Source: Dicyema japonicum (Eukaryota > Dicyemida > Rhombozoa > Dicyemidae). From it: a stretch of DNA of 64,000 nt. The notes beneath the pieces were generated by a model. That model was not told the DNA's origin. It saw only the letters and a list, made by a program, of their open reading frames with translations, and made no database searches. Location of the stretch: positions 345,225 to 409,224 of the forward strand of contig RDEW01000023.1 of the NCBI GenBank assembly GCA_011109175.1, in the 5' to 3' direction. The position numbers and the translations under genes were made by a program. Numbering within the stretch: the first letter of the stretch is position 1; each line of letters begins with the position of its first letter. Of the stretch, positions 10,376 through 21,779 are shown piece by piece.

Positions 10376-11153
10376 ATGAGAATCCCCCAGTTGGATACTA
10401 CAATCCTATATACCCCACAGACATATCAGTAGGAAAAACCCCAATTGACATGAATAAGACTTCCAAAGTACTCTAATTTAATAAATCAACAGAAGAGTCT
10501 ATCAATTTCTAAACAAACAAAATTGGCTTATTTAAAGTCTCTTAAAGGAGACAAAACTCGGCTAATTTGTGAAATATTACAGTCTGAAAATTTTATAAAA
10601 AATTTTATAAAGAAAATAAATGGTAATTTTTATTTAAAGTTACATCATTAATTTCATCACTAATTACTTTTACTTCATTTTTAGACTTTGAAGAAACCTG
10701 TGACAAAAAATTATCGGTTTTAAGTATAAAAATCAGCAAAATGGAGACTGCCCTAATTCTTATAGTCAGCACATGCTTTATTTTAGAAAAAGTTAAAGGA
10801 TGTACGTACAGAGAGGATGAGGAGATTTTATGATGATTTGGAGGCGCTAAATGATAATGAGAAGACCAATATTGTCAAGGTTTTTTTATTTTTAGGCTGA
10901 ATTTGACGGTTTAAAGGAGAATGTAGAAACTCTAAGGAAACAGCTAAATGATAATCTGGGAAGTCTCTGTGCTGCCAAAACCTCGGCAAATCGTATGTAT
11001 GTTAAGATGGTTGAGGAAAACATTGAGATAAAGGAGGTCAGGTGTGGTGTTATTTAGACTTTGTTTCAGTTGAATATTAAGTCTCTGATTATGAAAAGGG
11101 AGAATATGGGACTTATGAAACAGTATAATGAATTGAATAGAAGATTAAAATGA
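10376..11153 (+). CDS. WASHC3/CCDC53-like coiled-coil protein, six exons with tiny introns
   Basis: Proposed exons are 10376-10428, 10459-10622, 10685-10764, 10787-10879, 10896-11036 and 11058-11153, giving 208 codons plus stop. Proposed introns are 30, 62, 22, 16 and 21 nt. The last three are needed to avoid in-frame stops and all leave an open coiled-coil frame. Exon 3 reads CDKKLSVLSIKISKMETAL, which matches position by position the conserved WASHC3 (WASH complex subunit, endosomal actin nucleation) segment CEEKLADLSLRIQQIETTL. The C-terminal half (KAEFDGLKENVETLRKQL and onward) is an unplaced coiled coil and lacks the C-terminal block of vertebrate WASHC3. It could be a lineage extension or a separate gene beginning at the Met near 10820. 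The first intron uses an AAG acceptor and is the least certain. A Brick1-like protein is the main alternative. Confidence 0.55.
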
Positions 11154-14019
11154 TTTTATTTGCTATTTAGTTGTTTACGTTTTGTCATTTTTATAATTAG
11201 ATTTTATTAGTTCTGTTTTTCTCTCTGGATGTCCTGTTGACTAAGATATTCGCCAACAGTCTGATATAAAAACTGTGTCGAATTACACATTATCCTTTAT
11301 CGCCGTGGTAAGAGTTACAATTATGTGATTAGAAATGGTTTATAGTCAACATGGGGAACTATTTTGTTCAAATTGTTTGATTGTAATCAACTGTAATAAA
11401 AAAATTGCAGACATTTTAAAACCACGAAGCATTTAAAAGGAAACAATATTTTATATTTTTTTATTTTTAGATGGCATGGGCTTCATCAAAGATGTGTAGA
11501 CATTCTTGTAAGATACTTTCGGTGATTGTATAGGTATTTCCGCAAGAAAACATTCTCTAGTTCAGAGGTTTTCAGAAAATAATTTTCTCGGCTCACTAAT
11601 CGTAAGAAAATTAATCCAAGGCACACATTAAAAAATTAATTTTTTTCGGATACGTAAAAGTGAAAACAAAAATTGGTAATTTAATGGACAAATTTTTATT
11701 AATTTTCTAAAATAGACAAATCTTATATATGCCAACAAATGTGCAATTTCTGAATTTCATCAAGTTGTAATGAAAAACGAGTTTCCTTAATAGAAAATAA
11801 GACATTGTTTTCAATATTCTTCGACAAAGAACAATTCCAACGATAATCAGTATATCTAACAACGTATCTTCATTATTTTTTGTTCACATTTATGACCAAA
11901 CATAGTCCGATACGACAAGCAGGGATTATCAAGTTTTCGCCAATGGTATGAGGTTCCAGCTATTTTACTATCAATTCAGAAATCAGATATGAACATTTCA
12001 ATAATTCAGTTGAGCTCACAAAATTATCACTAAACAACATTTGACTGGATTTACAATACATAGTAAAAACTAATTTTTCAGACGATGAATCAGAGGATAG
12101 CAGGGTTTTGCATCCTGATTCTAGCTGTTTGTCCTTACTGACCAATAACTGGGTTATTCAGTCTCTTCTAAGTCTTTTTTGAGATCTTCGAATAACTGAG
12201 TTTCTTCAATTTCGCATTTTAGAAATTTTTCCGTCCCAAGACTATCAGAACTTGCTCAAGAATCAAAACTCTAACTGTTGTAAATATTGTTTTATTTCAC
12301 AAAAATACCTTAATTGCTTTTAAAAAGCCAAATATTTAACATTGATGTAACGGTTTTTGTTAACATTGATGTAACGATGTGATTTCTTCAAACTATAGGA
12401 AATCTCTCGTTTCTCATTTGCATGAAAGGGATGATTAGTCAGGTGGAAATTTGAGGTTTTTAAACTAATAAATGAATTAATAAATTCATTCAGCCCAGAA
12501 AAAGCACGAGAAATGTTAATATATTTCCATGAATACACGAGGAAGTTCCACAAGAACCCTCCTCCTTTAAAATTTTTTTAGCACTAAAAGTTTGCGTTTC
12601 TTTGAAATATTTTCCACTGCTCCTAACAGCTTCTTATTAAATTTTATGACGTATTTCGGTATTCACTTCTAAATGTTTTTTTGGATTCTAATTTCTAAAT
12701 ATTTTTTGGATTACAGTTGCATTTGACTCTATTTGTGTCATGAAGTATTTTAACAGTCAGAAAATCTCTTGCATTTCTTTAAAGATCCACTACATTCTTT
12801 CACCCACTCGTTCTTTAAAAGAAATAGTAAAGACTTGAAATCTTGCTCTACTTGGGATAACTACAAAAATTGAGGAAACTGATTCCGTTTTGATTTCGAA
12901 GTCATTGAAAATGAAGATTTTTTTTCGGATGGCTAGTTATGCGACCAACCATGTTTTTGAGTGTGATGAGCTTCTTGTTGTTATAAACAGATAATCCGAA
13001 CCCCACAAGACGCATGTGTACTCGACCACTGGTTTTGGGAGTTGGTTTTACCGAACAGGCACCACTTTAAAACATAATCTAGAAATCAATTAAAAAGTAT
13101 ACCAAGAAATGGAAAATGCGCTAAAGGCTCATGTATAACTAAAATTATCAAGAACATTAGAGAATTAAGTACTAATTCCTTTGTTCTCGATCAAGGCTAA
13201 CATATCCAAGTTTCTCCAACTTTAGACACAACAGACATTGGCGCATCTAATGGTTACTTATTTCAAAACTTCAAGTTTTTGATGACACATAAGTCTATTA
13301 AGAATAGAGGTTCTACTCGCCTTAAAAATATGAAAACACTAAAAGACTAAAGCTATGCTATAGTACACCAGAATTGCGTCACCAGCTCAACTTAACCACT
13401 AGGTTAATTCGTGTCACTAGAAGAATAGTTTTATCGAACTTAATAACTCAAAATAAAAAGTACACCAATAGCAAAGGTCGAATCATGATTTTTAACCATA
13501 GTTAAAGCATTATTTACGTCTAAAGTCATCAGGAACGATGATTTCTTGAAAATGCTCCAAAATTGTCATCATTCGTAGGAATACCCACTATCTCTTAGAA
13601 ATTGTATCGTAGATAACATATGACTTGTTACTCCTAAAAATTATAAGCCACAACAAATTCAGATTGAATAATTTACGCGATAAATGTTTTTTTAAACAAT
13701 CTATGTTTCTTGGCAACACTTCCGGGTTGGTGACCTAATTGAGTAATTAATTTTTCGTTAATGATTCCTATTTACAGATATATAATGACTCATCTCGATT
13801 GGCAAATTTAGCTCATAGAAAAATTAAGATTTAGGCTAATAAACTTTTGAAATCTAACTAAATCATAAATGAGGTCATCAATACAGTACTAAAGGTCAAT
13901 TAAAAGATTTTTAAAAATCTAAACAAGATACAAAAAAAATTTTGCTCTAATTTTTAAAATATTTTTTAAAATACTAATTTAATTTTTTTTAAATTCAAAA
14001 TAAAGCGATCACTTCAGAA
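11154..14019. other. AT-rich interval, no firm gene
   Basis: The minus strand at 11960-12145 has an open frame containing SGCKTLLSSDSSSEKLVF, with a 22-nt GT-AG stretch just upstream, so a small host exon is possible but unproven. A 16-bp unit TAACATTGATGTAACG occurs at 12338 and 12361. I saw no transposon homology in the rest. Confidence 0.35.
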
Positions 14020-15267
14020 ATGACTAAATATAAAATATGCTGTCTAAAATTCAGTATTTCAATTTTCAAAAAGCGAAATCATCCTCAAGTCAGAGTCCCT
14101 CCATTAATTAACGTCAAGGAGGAGTCCACATCTGATCTGAGTCGAACCTCCAAAGAGCGTAACGTCCACAAACTCAACCCTATTTCAGTTTCTGCTGATT
14201 CCGGTCTCCATTCTGCCCTCACTAGTCAAGTAGCTTTACTTAACCTACGTAGGATCCCATCAGTCCAATCTCGGAATTATGTCCTGCCCTGGTTTATTTT
14301 AGGGTCATTTAAGATAAACAAAAAATCCACATGGATCCAGGTCAGCGGTCATTCAGGTTTTCCAGTCTTTTCATCATCTAGGAAGCTTTTATAAGCCAGA
14401 TGATACTAAATATGTGTTGAAACTCTATTCGAATGACGAATTTAAGGCATACTGCCTGATTTCCAAGGAAGCTGAATTATTAGGAATTGTCCCTGAATTC
14501 TATGGGATTGAGTTATTCGATGGCAAAAGTACTTATCTAAATTAAGCCAGAATACCTGAAATTAGAAGATCTTCTTACAAAATTCACACATCCTGCCATC
14601 ATGGACTGCAAAATTGGCTGTCGAACCTACTTAGAGGAAGATTTTGACTCAAAAAAATGCAGAAAAGTAATTTTAAAAGATATTTTAGGACTTGTTCGAA
14701 AAGATGCTGGAACTCTGTCCCAATGAGCCCACTAAAGAGGAACGTGAGCGTGGTGAAATCCCGAAATCGAGATATATGAAGTTTAGAGAAAATCTAAGCT
14801 CAACCGTGACACTTGCCTTCCGAGTAGAAGCTACTAAGGTCGCATGTTTAGAAAAAAAAGTTTACCCGCGTGCCCAAAAGTTGGAAGAAGTTAAAGAAAT
14901 TATTTGTGAATTTGTCAAAAATTCTCCTGCTTTGACTGTTGGTGTGTTTGTTTAACATAGAAACGATATTTGGAGATCATCCAGAATTTGAGACACATTG
15001 TAGCCTCATCTGCCTTTTTTTCTAGCCAAGAGGCTAGCTTTTGGTTTATTCTAGATGATTGGTAGCTCGCTTTTGTTTGTACACGAGGCAGATTGCCAGA
15101 CTGGGGACTCTGCTTTAGTTAAAATGATAGACTTTGCACGGTTTAGACCTTGTTTGACTGGGAAATTGAGCCACTGTGTTTTTGGGGAGATGGGCAGTCA
15201 GGAGGAGGGATATTTAATAGGAATCGATAACATTGCAAATATTCTACAATCTATTATTTCTAAGTGA
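14020..15267 (+). CDS. ITPK: Inositol 1,4,5-trisphosphate 3-kinase (IPK family), five exons
   Basis: Phosphorylates soluble inositol phosphates (Ins(1,4,5)P3 to InsP4 in this family). Exons are 14020-14356, 14382-14666, 14689-14937, 14961-15032 and 15055-15267; introns are 25, 22, 23 and 22 nt, the last GC-AG. Landmarks in order: WIQVSGHSGSF across intron 1; KLEDLL; PAIMDCKIGCRTYLEED, the family's PxxxDxKxG signature; then after intron 2 DLFEKMLELCPNEPTKEE; SRYMKFRENLSSTVTLAFRV; KRYLEIIQNLRHI; IGSSLLFVHE; MIDFARF; and EEGYLIGIDNIANIL. The usual MIDFGKT is MIDFARF here. Summed exon length is one base off frame, and a frame slip lies near 14540 (between STYL and KPEYLKLEDLL), either a sequencing indel or a real lesion. 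About 110 N-terminal residues are low-complexity, and the start is the first Met of the open frame. Confidence 0.9.
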
Positions 15268-15629
15268 ATTTGTTCTGTTATTTTATTTTCGTGGAGTTTG
15301 ATGTCTTTTTTGACTATTAGTGGTTAAGCGCCTTTTGTTTTAGCTGTCAATTTATATAAATGTAGTTACTGGTTTATTTCTAATAAAAACACAATTTAAT
15401 GAATAATTTGACTTGCATTAATCTATTTTCTCAAATAATGCAGATCAGCTTCTGTCTTTTCTCCTAAATGTTTTGAGGAGTTATAGATGTCTAGGTTTAC
15501 TGGAAGACACAGAATAATTTAATATTCAAATTAGGTTCTTGGTTAGTTGATGGGTTCAATTGATATTTCATTACGTTATACAAAATTGGTAAGGTTGAGT
15601 TTTTCTAAGATATAAAAGCGTAGAAAATG
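15268..15629. other. 3' flank of the kinase gene, nothing recognised
   Basis: AT-rich. An AATAAA-like signal (TCTAATAAAAACAC near 15380) could be the kinase polyadenylation site. No ORF or repeat was recognised. Confidence 0.4.
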
Positions 15630-16080
15630 AATTATTATTATTAATCACAGGCTTCGGTAAGCTCAGCACAAACATTCGTAACTAATCAATCCAAGGAAGG
15701 AACCAAAGGAAGAACATCTGCTTGTGTCGACCAAATCTATCTTCCAATAGTACACTACAGAATTCCGCTTCCGAAGAGAAGTGAGGTAGTAGGTTCGCCC
15801 TCTTCCATCTACATCACACATCCTACCGTCGAGGACATCACTTTATTCTTCGGTAGAAGAGTATTCACAATGCAATCTTCACATGTAATCTTTATTTGGT
15901 CAGGGAGAAGTATGATGAACCCTTTCAACTACTGTATCTTGCCAGAAAGATTAGTCGCTTCACGGGTGAGATCTGTTTGACAAGAATTGACCTTCTCTAA
16001 AAACTCCATTTTTTGGCTTCTAACCCACGACCTTCAGATACGATGTCATCAGACGTTTACGTTCAGCCAGAAGGCCGAAA
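15630..16080 (-). repeat. Candidate second SINE (tRNA-like head, (AAT)n tail)
   Basis: Read on the minus strand, a head near 16005-16070 contains GTGGGTTAGAAGCC, close to a pol III B box (GGTTCGAATCC). It is followed by about 350 bp without coding potential and a TTAATAATAATAA tail at 15630-15650. No second copy and no TSD was found, so this is tentative. Confidence 0.35.
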
Positions 16081-16228
16081 AAATGAATGACGCTAATAAG
16101 TTAGAATATTATTGTTTTTAACTAAATATATTTTGTATAATTAAAAATAAATTAAAATAAATATTTAAAACATTACAAAATAAAATAAATAAAACCTTAC
16201 AATAGTCTGTGTAGACTTAATTTAGCTT

Positions 16229-16259
16229 GCGTCATGTGATTCACCGTTTGTGGTGACGT
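16229..16259 (+). promoter_or_regulatory. Conserved 5' hairpin block of the 2A-LINE
   Basis: GCGTCATGTGATT is followed by CACC-GTTTGT-GGTG, a four-pair stem. It has the same position and layout as in the other copies, about 120 bases upstream of the 2A motif. Confidence 0.6.
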
Positions 16260-16380
16260 CGGATATAGTCCTAGACTATATCTAAAAAGAACCATATATT
16301 CTTCACCAACCAGAGGACTTCCCATTGGATAGCATTCTCTCAATGTTGGAACATTCTATCGATTGAGACTGTTAACCTCA

Positions 16381-16407
16381 GGAGACGTGGAACAAAATCC
16401 AGGCCCA
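16381..16407 (+). other. 2A-like motif (GDVEQNPGP)
   Basis: Exact match to the D(V/I)ExNPGP consensus, preceded by LLTS as in copy 1 and followed directly by the endonuclease start (IQSVNINE). Confidence 0.85.
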
Positions 16408-18597
16408 AAGAAGTTAACAATCCAGAGCGTAAACATAAACGAGATCAGAGGAAAGATTGCCGAACTTTCCTTATTATTGGAGAGGAACAGTGTAGATGTC
16501 TGCCTTCTCCAAGAAATGAATCTTTCAAATAACATTCTTATTCCTTTCTTTAATAGATACAACACAAATGGATCCGACAGTCCATCTGCCCAAGGAGGGG
16601 GTCTACTACTCTTGATAGAAAAGGAATAAAATACCTTGAGAACCCTTCTCCTTACAAGAGCCTAATGAAAGACTCGAACATGGAGCTAATTGGAATTTCT
16701 GTTATAACTTACATTGGAAAACGGAAATTGCGAATGTTTATGTTCATTTTCCGGGATCTTGCAAGAAAAATTTCTGCTTTGACCTATTGACCTTGGACAA
16801 ACTGGAGACTTGCTTTTTTGTGGAGACCTGACTGAATACGAAGCATCCTTCTTGGTTCCGCTACCAGGCCGCTGATAACAGAGGAAACCTGCTATCATCC
16901 CAAATGCAAAACTTAATAATCATCAACAATCCGATAAAGAACACTAGGACACCATACAAAACGAATGACATGGTCACATCTCTGGACTTATCAATCTGCT
17001 CGTCTCGTCTTTTCCCGATCATTAATTGGACGGTCCGTTATGATCTCCAGTGACCACCATTTAATGATAATGAAGCTGAACTGCGAGCCACGTTTTGTAC
17101 CGAAGCCTATCAATAAATTTATGAAACATTGTATCCGATTCAGTCACATACTTTATAAAAAGATTAACACAAAACCGAAATTAAAGAGAAAGTTTTCCAA
17201 AATGGCCCCGCTTACTTATTTTTTTCCTAAAAATGTATCCAAAGCAATTTCAAATCAGAAAAAAGCAAACTCATGTGGCCCAGACGGAATTCTTCTAATT
17301 ATGCTAAAACACTTTGGCCCAGCATCAATAAATGATTGACGATTATCTACAACACATCACTAAACATAAATACCATGCTAACTTTATGGAAACTATCAAA
17401 AATTCGTCCAATGTTGAAACCGGGAAGACCGAAGAACGATCCCGGCTCTTACAGACCAGTCTCCCTTATATATGTTTTGTCGAGAATCCTGGAGAAACTG
17501 ATTTTAAAACTTATTCGCCCTTCTCTCCCACAACCTACATTATAACATGGCTTCAAGGAATGATTATCAACAACCTCCTTCCTAGCAACACTAATGAAGT
17601 TCATAACTGAAGGACACAAGAACAAGCAAAAACAGGAAAAATCGGTCATATGTACAATCTACATTCAAAAAGTATTCGACTCTGTCCCACTAAAAATTCT
17701 CATACAAAATTATTTTTGACAAAAATTGCTGCACCGCTAAAGTTATAGATAGCAAATTTTTTAAGTGGACGCCGAGAGGAAGTGTGTGTTGGAAACAAGA
17801 GTTCCAGATCGAGATTGTTACCCAATGGTGTACCCCAAGTATCTTTTTTTCTCCAATCATCTTTAATTTGTTTCTGAATGATCCATCCCTTTTTATGAAT
17901 AATAATGACATGCTATTTTCCTATGCCAATGACATAATTGTCACATTTAGGGACGTAAATGTCGAACATGCTAAGGAAAAACTACAAGAAATACTAAATA
18001 ATATATATTGATAGTTGTGCGAAAATCGATTAAATGCATGTTCTGGAAAGTCAGCAGTCACTCTATTCATAAGAAAAGAATATGGGAACGCAAACAATTG
18101 GTGTCACGTTAAATAAAGTGCCTTTACCACAAAAGAAATCGCAGAAGATATTGGGAGTAACTTTTGATACTTTCCTTTGCTTCTTAGCTCATGTGGATTC
18201 CATGTGTAAAGAGGATCAATTTTGTAAAAGCTTTCCTTTGAAACTGTGGAGGAATTTATTTGCCAGGTATCGGGACCCTCTACAGGCAGTATATCGAGCC
18301 GACAGTAGGCTATGCATGTGCTGCGTGAGGATCTAACCTGGCGGCAACGAACCTAATTAAAATTCAAAAGATCCAGTCAAGAGCTATAAAGTTACTGGAA
18401 AAATGTACAGATAAAAAAATTGCCCCCAGAACACTCGAGTCTATCATAGAGGCAACTGAAGACAATTTTAGAAGAGGAGGTGAAAAAGACCCCCGTCCGT
18501 ATAGAAAATGTCTGAGGTCACTGTCGGAGCATCGAGAAAAGATGGTTCAATTAGTAAATTAAAATGTCTGAATTAAAAAACTATTCTAGTTTGAACT

Positions 18598-18913
18598 TTA
18601 ATAATAATAATAAAGCTTTTTCACGAGAGTCATAGTATTTATAGCTCCGCATAGGCAGGACAGACACTTTATTTAAGTAAAGAACAGTTAATTTTAACTA
18701 ATCGTAGAACCAAGGAATGATCTTCACTTTTTTTTTCTTTTTCTTGTGTGAGTGTCCTTTCTAGACAATCCAGTTCCGCAGTGAGTATCCACTGATGACG
18801 GCGTCACTCGTCAAACCCTTTCTGCATCGTAGATGCGTAGAACCTTCCACCAGATTCGAACCCGTAGCCTAAGCCACTTAAGCCCGACACCTAGCCATTA
18901 TGCCACCCGGCAA
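18598..18913 (-). repeat. Full-length tRNA-headed SINE (family 1), TSD AGTTTGAACT
   Basis: Flanked by AGTTTGAACT at 18588-18597 and 18914-18923. Read on the minus strand the head has an A box TGGCATAATGG (18895-18905) and a B box GGTTCGAATCT (18852-18862). A roughly 200-bp body and a TTATTATTATTA tail follow. The head does not close an acceptor stem, so it is a SINE and not a tRNA gene. Partial copies lie at 31.7, 39.9 and 62.3 kb. Confidence 0.9.
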
Positions 18914-18923
18914 AGTTTGAACT

Positions 18924-19400
18924 CTCCGTCTATAAATTCATATGAATATTATTTAATATGTCGACCCTAATGCATTTAATAATTGAAAGCTGTAGTTAAT
19001 TGGAGAGAACAGATCAGATTATCCATTTTATCTTGAAAATTAAATATTTGAAAAAAATATTATAAATCGGTCAAATAATTCATTCTGGGGTTTGGTGAGC
19101 TAAAGATATACATCGTTTCGAAAACGTCGAAAATTGAAGTTTTTAAATGAGGATGCTAGGCCCAGAATTTAATAAACTCGGACAAGGATTACCTATCGAA
19201 AGCTAAATGTATAGGAAGATAGTTATTTAGATATTTGTCGCCTCATGAACAAGGTTAAGATCGTGGCTTATCTATATTTGAAGAAATTTGTGTCCGATTT
19301 AACCACATGTTGGTATTCAGACTCATCTTGGTGAGGACTCGACGACTTCCAGCTTATTCTGTGCCGATAGTGAATATTTTTGTATATTTTAAAATTATTT
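18924..19400. other. No gene recognised
   Basis: AT-rich sequence between the SINE and the pogo-like transposase remnant. It may include that element's 5' end, but no terminal inverted repeat was found. Confidence 0.3.
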
Positions 19401-19439
19401 AAAATGAATAAATTACACGTTTTACAATAGCAAAATCGA

Positions 19440-20330
19440 AAACGCCTATCATTTTTTCAAAAGAAGGAAATCATAGAATTTTTTCATAAACATGGACATT
19501 ACACACAGTGTGATTTATCTCTTTATTTCAATGTTTCTCTGGGCTGCATAGACAAAATTTTGAACAATTCTGAAGGAATACTTAGTATTCAAGATGACCA
19601 AAAAAGAAGAAAATGTACTTGCCCAAGTCTTAACCATTCGACGGAGATTTATTTGAATAGGTCGTTAAAAAAGCGATAATTTGTATTTGCAATCAACGAC
19701 ATCTTTTAAAGTCCATATCTCTAAAAATGGCGAAAGTTTGTAATATTCAAAGATTTCAAGCATCAAATGGATGGCTTGAGAAATTTAAAAATCGATATTG
19801 CATTGCTCCCCGTGCTTTATGTTGGGAAAATGGATTTGTTGAAACCTCAGTGATTGAGAACTTTACAGTAAGTTTCAATAGAAAATCGAAACAATATTCT
19901 TCAAATAATATTTTTAATTTGGACGAAATTGGATTGTTTTTTAAACTTTTGGGGAACAGAACATTAGCTGATGATGCCAATGTAGATCACGAAAAAGTTA
20001 CGGAAAAGTTGAAGAAATTCACTCTATTGAATTGCCTGATAATCATAAATCAAGCTTGGTTTGAAATATCAAAATTGACAATTAGAAATTGTTTTAAGAA
20101 AGCTTTTGAAAATGCGTTAAAACCTGACAAAAATAAAAGAAAAAGATGATGAAAATTTTATGATTCATGAAAATAATCAAATTGATGATAAAATCTTCAT
20201 CCATAATTTTTCGAGAAAACTAAAACAGCATGACGAAATTGACGAGGAAGAGAAAAATGAAAAATTAATGATCCGACACTATATGAAGTTAATGAATATA
20301 CAGGTTTCTTGAGAATGATTATGAAAGAAG
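19440..20330 (+). pseudogene. pogo/Tigger-type transposase remnant
   Basis: The N-terminal helix-turn-helix is read near 19440-19680 with stops (KKEIIEFFHKHG, SLYFNVSLGCIDKIL). The CENP-B-type DNA-binding half follows (FQASNGWLEKFKNRYCIA, from 19750). The DDE domain starts with FNLDEIGLFFKLL (first Asp) and NRTLA, then jumps directly to a C-terminal helix block with AWFEISKLTIRNCFKKAF. The central part with the other catalytic residues is deleted. An acidic tail continues to about 20330. The element cannot transpose itself. Confidence 0.8.
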
Positions 20331-20462
20331 AGAAAAAGTTTACGAAATACAAAAAATTTTAAGAAATTATCATACTAATCATTCACAAAAATATCCGATT
20401 ACATAAAAAAGCATATAATTTATCTTTGCCAGGGGAGGGCCAAATGTATTTCCATGTCGTAG

Positions 20463-21045
20463 ATGATGTACATTTTGAGATGTTCACCATGTTTTGAACC
20501 TTGGAATGCACTATTGTCAGCTGATGGGACTCTGAGACGATCGGCGGAGTCAATACTGAATGTCAATTTCGATGATCTGGGCTGGACTATGTGCAAACAA
20601 CCTGCGAGAAATGGGGTTGAGTGCTTATTTCATCTCAACAGCCGAGTTATGCAAAGCCAGAGAATCTAAATGTCATGTGTCTCGACATATCAAAGACAGT
20701 GTTAACCACAAAGCCATAATCGGTCAGTTATCTTGGACGGAAAGCCCAATGGAACTAGTGAATTGGGTGAAAGTGTACCTAGAAGGAAGAAAATTCTATG
20801 TTAGATGCGGACGCTATTTTTTAAATATGATATTATTGAAGAGAGGAGTCCCACAAGGATCAATTTTGAGCCCTCTATTGTTTAATGTTCTAATGGCCGG
20901 TTTCCCGTCACCGTCTACACCAAGTACGAGATCTCTGATATACGCAGACTACGTGCTACTGTCTGATGTGTCGAGATCGAGCATGATCTCAGAGAGGAGA
21001 CTCAATGTGTACATGGAAGAAATAAAACTTTTTGGATTTTCCTGA
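20463..21045 (+). pseudogene. Jockey/I-like RT fragment
   Basis: Contains a region A remnant (SRHIKDSVNHKAIIGQL), a connecting KVYLEGRKFYVRCG, then RGVPQGSILSPLLFNVLMAG, a standard RT region B. The catalytic box reads YADY instead of YADD, so the enzyme is dead. Endonuclease and termini are missing. The sequence differs clearly from the 2A-LINE and RTE families. Confidence 0.75.
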
Positions 21046-21154
21046 ACATCTGATTCACGACTGTGTGGAATCCAGGAATTCCACGATATCTTTGGAATGG
21101 ACTAACGCCTAGAAAATAAAAAAAATGCAATTTACATTTGGATAATGAGCTCTC

Positions 21155-21765
21155 TTATTGTACAAAAACACAGTCTTTCGAATGTGTTTTATCTACTCTT
21201 TTTTTATCATCCGAATCCATCAATTTGGATAAAATCCTTGTGATCGTCTGATTAAATCGTTCAACTATTCCCTGACTCTGATGATTGTTCGGCCTTCCAT
21301 CAATTTGAGTAATTTTGAATTTTTCACATAAATTAGAAATGTGAAGATTTTTGAATTCTGTCCCGTTATCAGACTGTAAATATCTGCACGGGCAATAATC
21401 CATGAAAATGTCGTTTAATTTTTCAGCGACTTCAATTCCACTTTTATTTCTAAGATTCCTTGTGATGGCATATCTCGAATAGACGTCAATGACAGTAAAT
21501 AACCAAGAAAAATGATCATTATCATTTACAAACCTTGGAAATAACGTAATTTATACCTTTTAGGTCAATCAGATCAACCTGAAATCTCTCATTCGTTACA
21601 TCCGCAAAACTATGACTTACGCCGTCATATTGTTTCAGCGGCACGGCAGACTGGTATATATCGCAGTCTCTTACCACCTGACGAATGACATCTCTTTTAA
21701 CAAAAACAGAATAGTTTTCCACACAATTCTTCCAATGCATTGTGTCCACAATGGTTAGCGTCATT
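21155..21765 (-). pseudogene. Second retroviral-type integrase remnant
   Basis: The N-terminal piece (21764-21522) has RDVIRQVVRDCDIYQ and FQVDLIDLKG (first catalytic Asp region). After a break the core continues with LQSDNGTEFKN (second Asp) and NNHQSQGIVERFNQTI (catalytic Glu) at 21403-21155. It is related in layout to the integrase at 275-1466 but clearly diverged from it. No RT or LTR was found nearby. Confidence 0.75.
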
Positions 21766-21779
21766 TGTCAAGAGAGCCC

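Larger units (their letters stand above)
16225..18570 (+). pseudogene. 2A-EN-RT LINE, copy 2, broken
   Basis: Begins with the 5' hairpin block (16229-16259), then a 2A motif, then the endonuclease (16408-17080; VCLLQE, PSAQGGGL and a frameshifted CGDL region). A shortened linker follows, then RT pieces: SCGPDGILLIMLKHFGP (17265), RPMLKPGRPKNDPGSYRPVS (17400), a SVPLKIL/NGVPQ region with errors (17680-17850) and SYANDIIVTF (17920), where the catalytic YADD has become YAND. KILGVTFDTFLCF lies near 18140 and C-terminal scraps run to about 18560. Many frameshifts and a deletion between EN and linker rule out function. The EN is nearly identical to the copy at 48.7 kb. Confidence 0.85.

Noticed and set aside
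10623-10684. Brick1 (HSPC300) identity for the 10.4-kb gene, using a 17-nt intron at 10623-10639
   Set aside because: The alternative 62-nt intron has a canonical T-rich TAG acceptor and gives a better ungapped match to WASHC3. Kept as a second option only.
12320-12553. Minus-strand 77-aa ORF as a gene
   Set aside because: Part of it is made by a short duplicated TAACATTGATGTAACG unit, and there is no motif, splice context or homology signal.
14248-14320. An extra 22-nt intron in exon 1 of the kinase (GT at 14280, TTTTAG at 14300)
   Set aside because: Splicing it gives an immediate stop, while the unspliced frame matches the PW...SFKxxxxWIQ block of animal kinases.
16225-16300. HDV-like ribozyme at the LINE 5' end
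   Set aside because: A hairpin is clear, but I could not fit the double-pseudoknot core and its catalytic C. A search with an HDV-like structural model would decide.
18845-18913. A tRNA gene on the minus strand (A and B boxes present)
   Set aside because: No acceptor stem can be closed, and the segment is the head of a 316-bp SINE flanked by a TSD.
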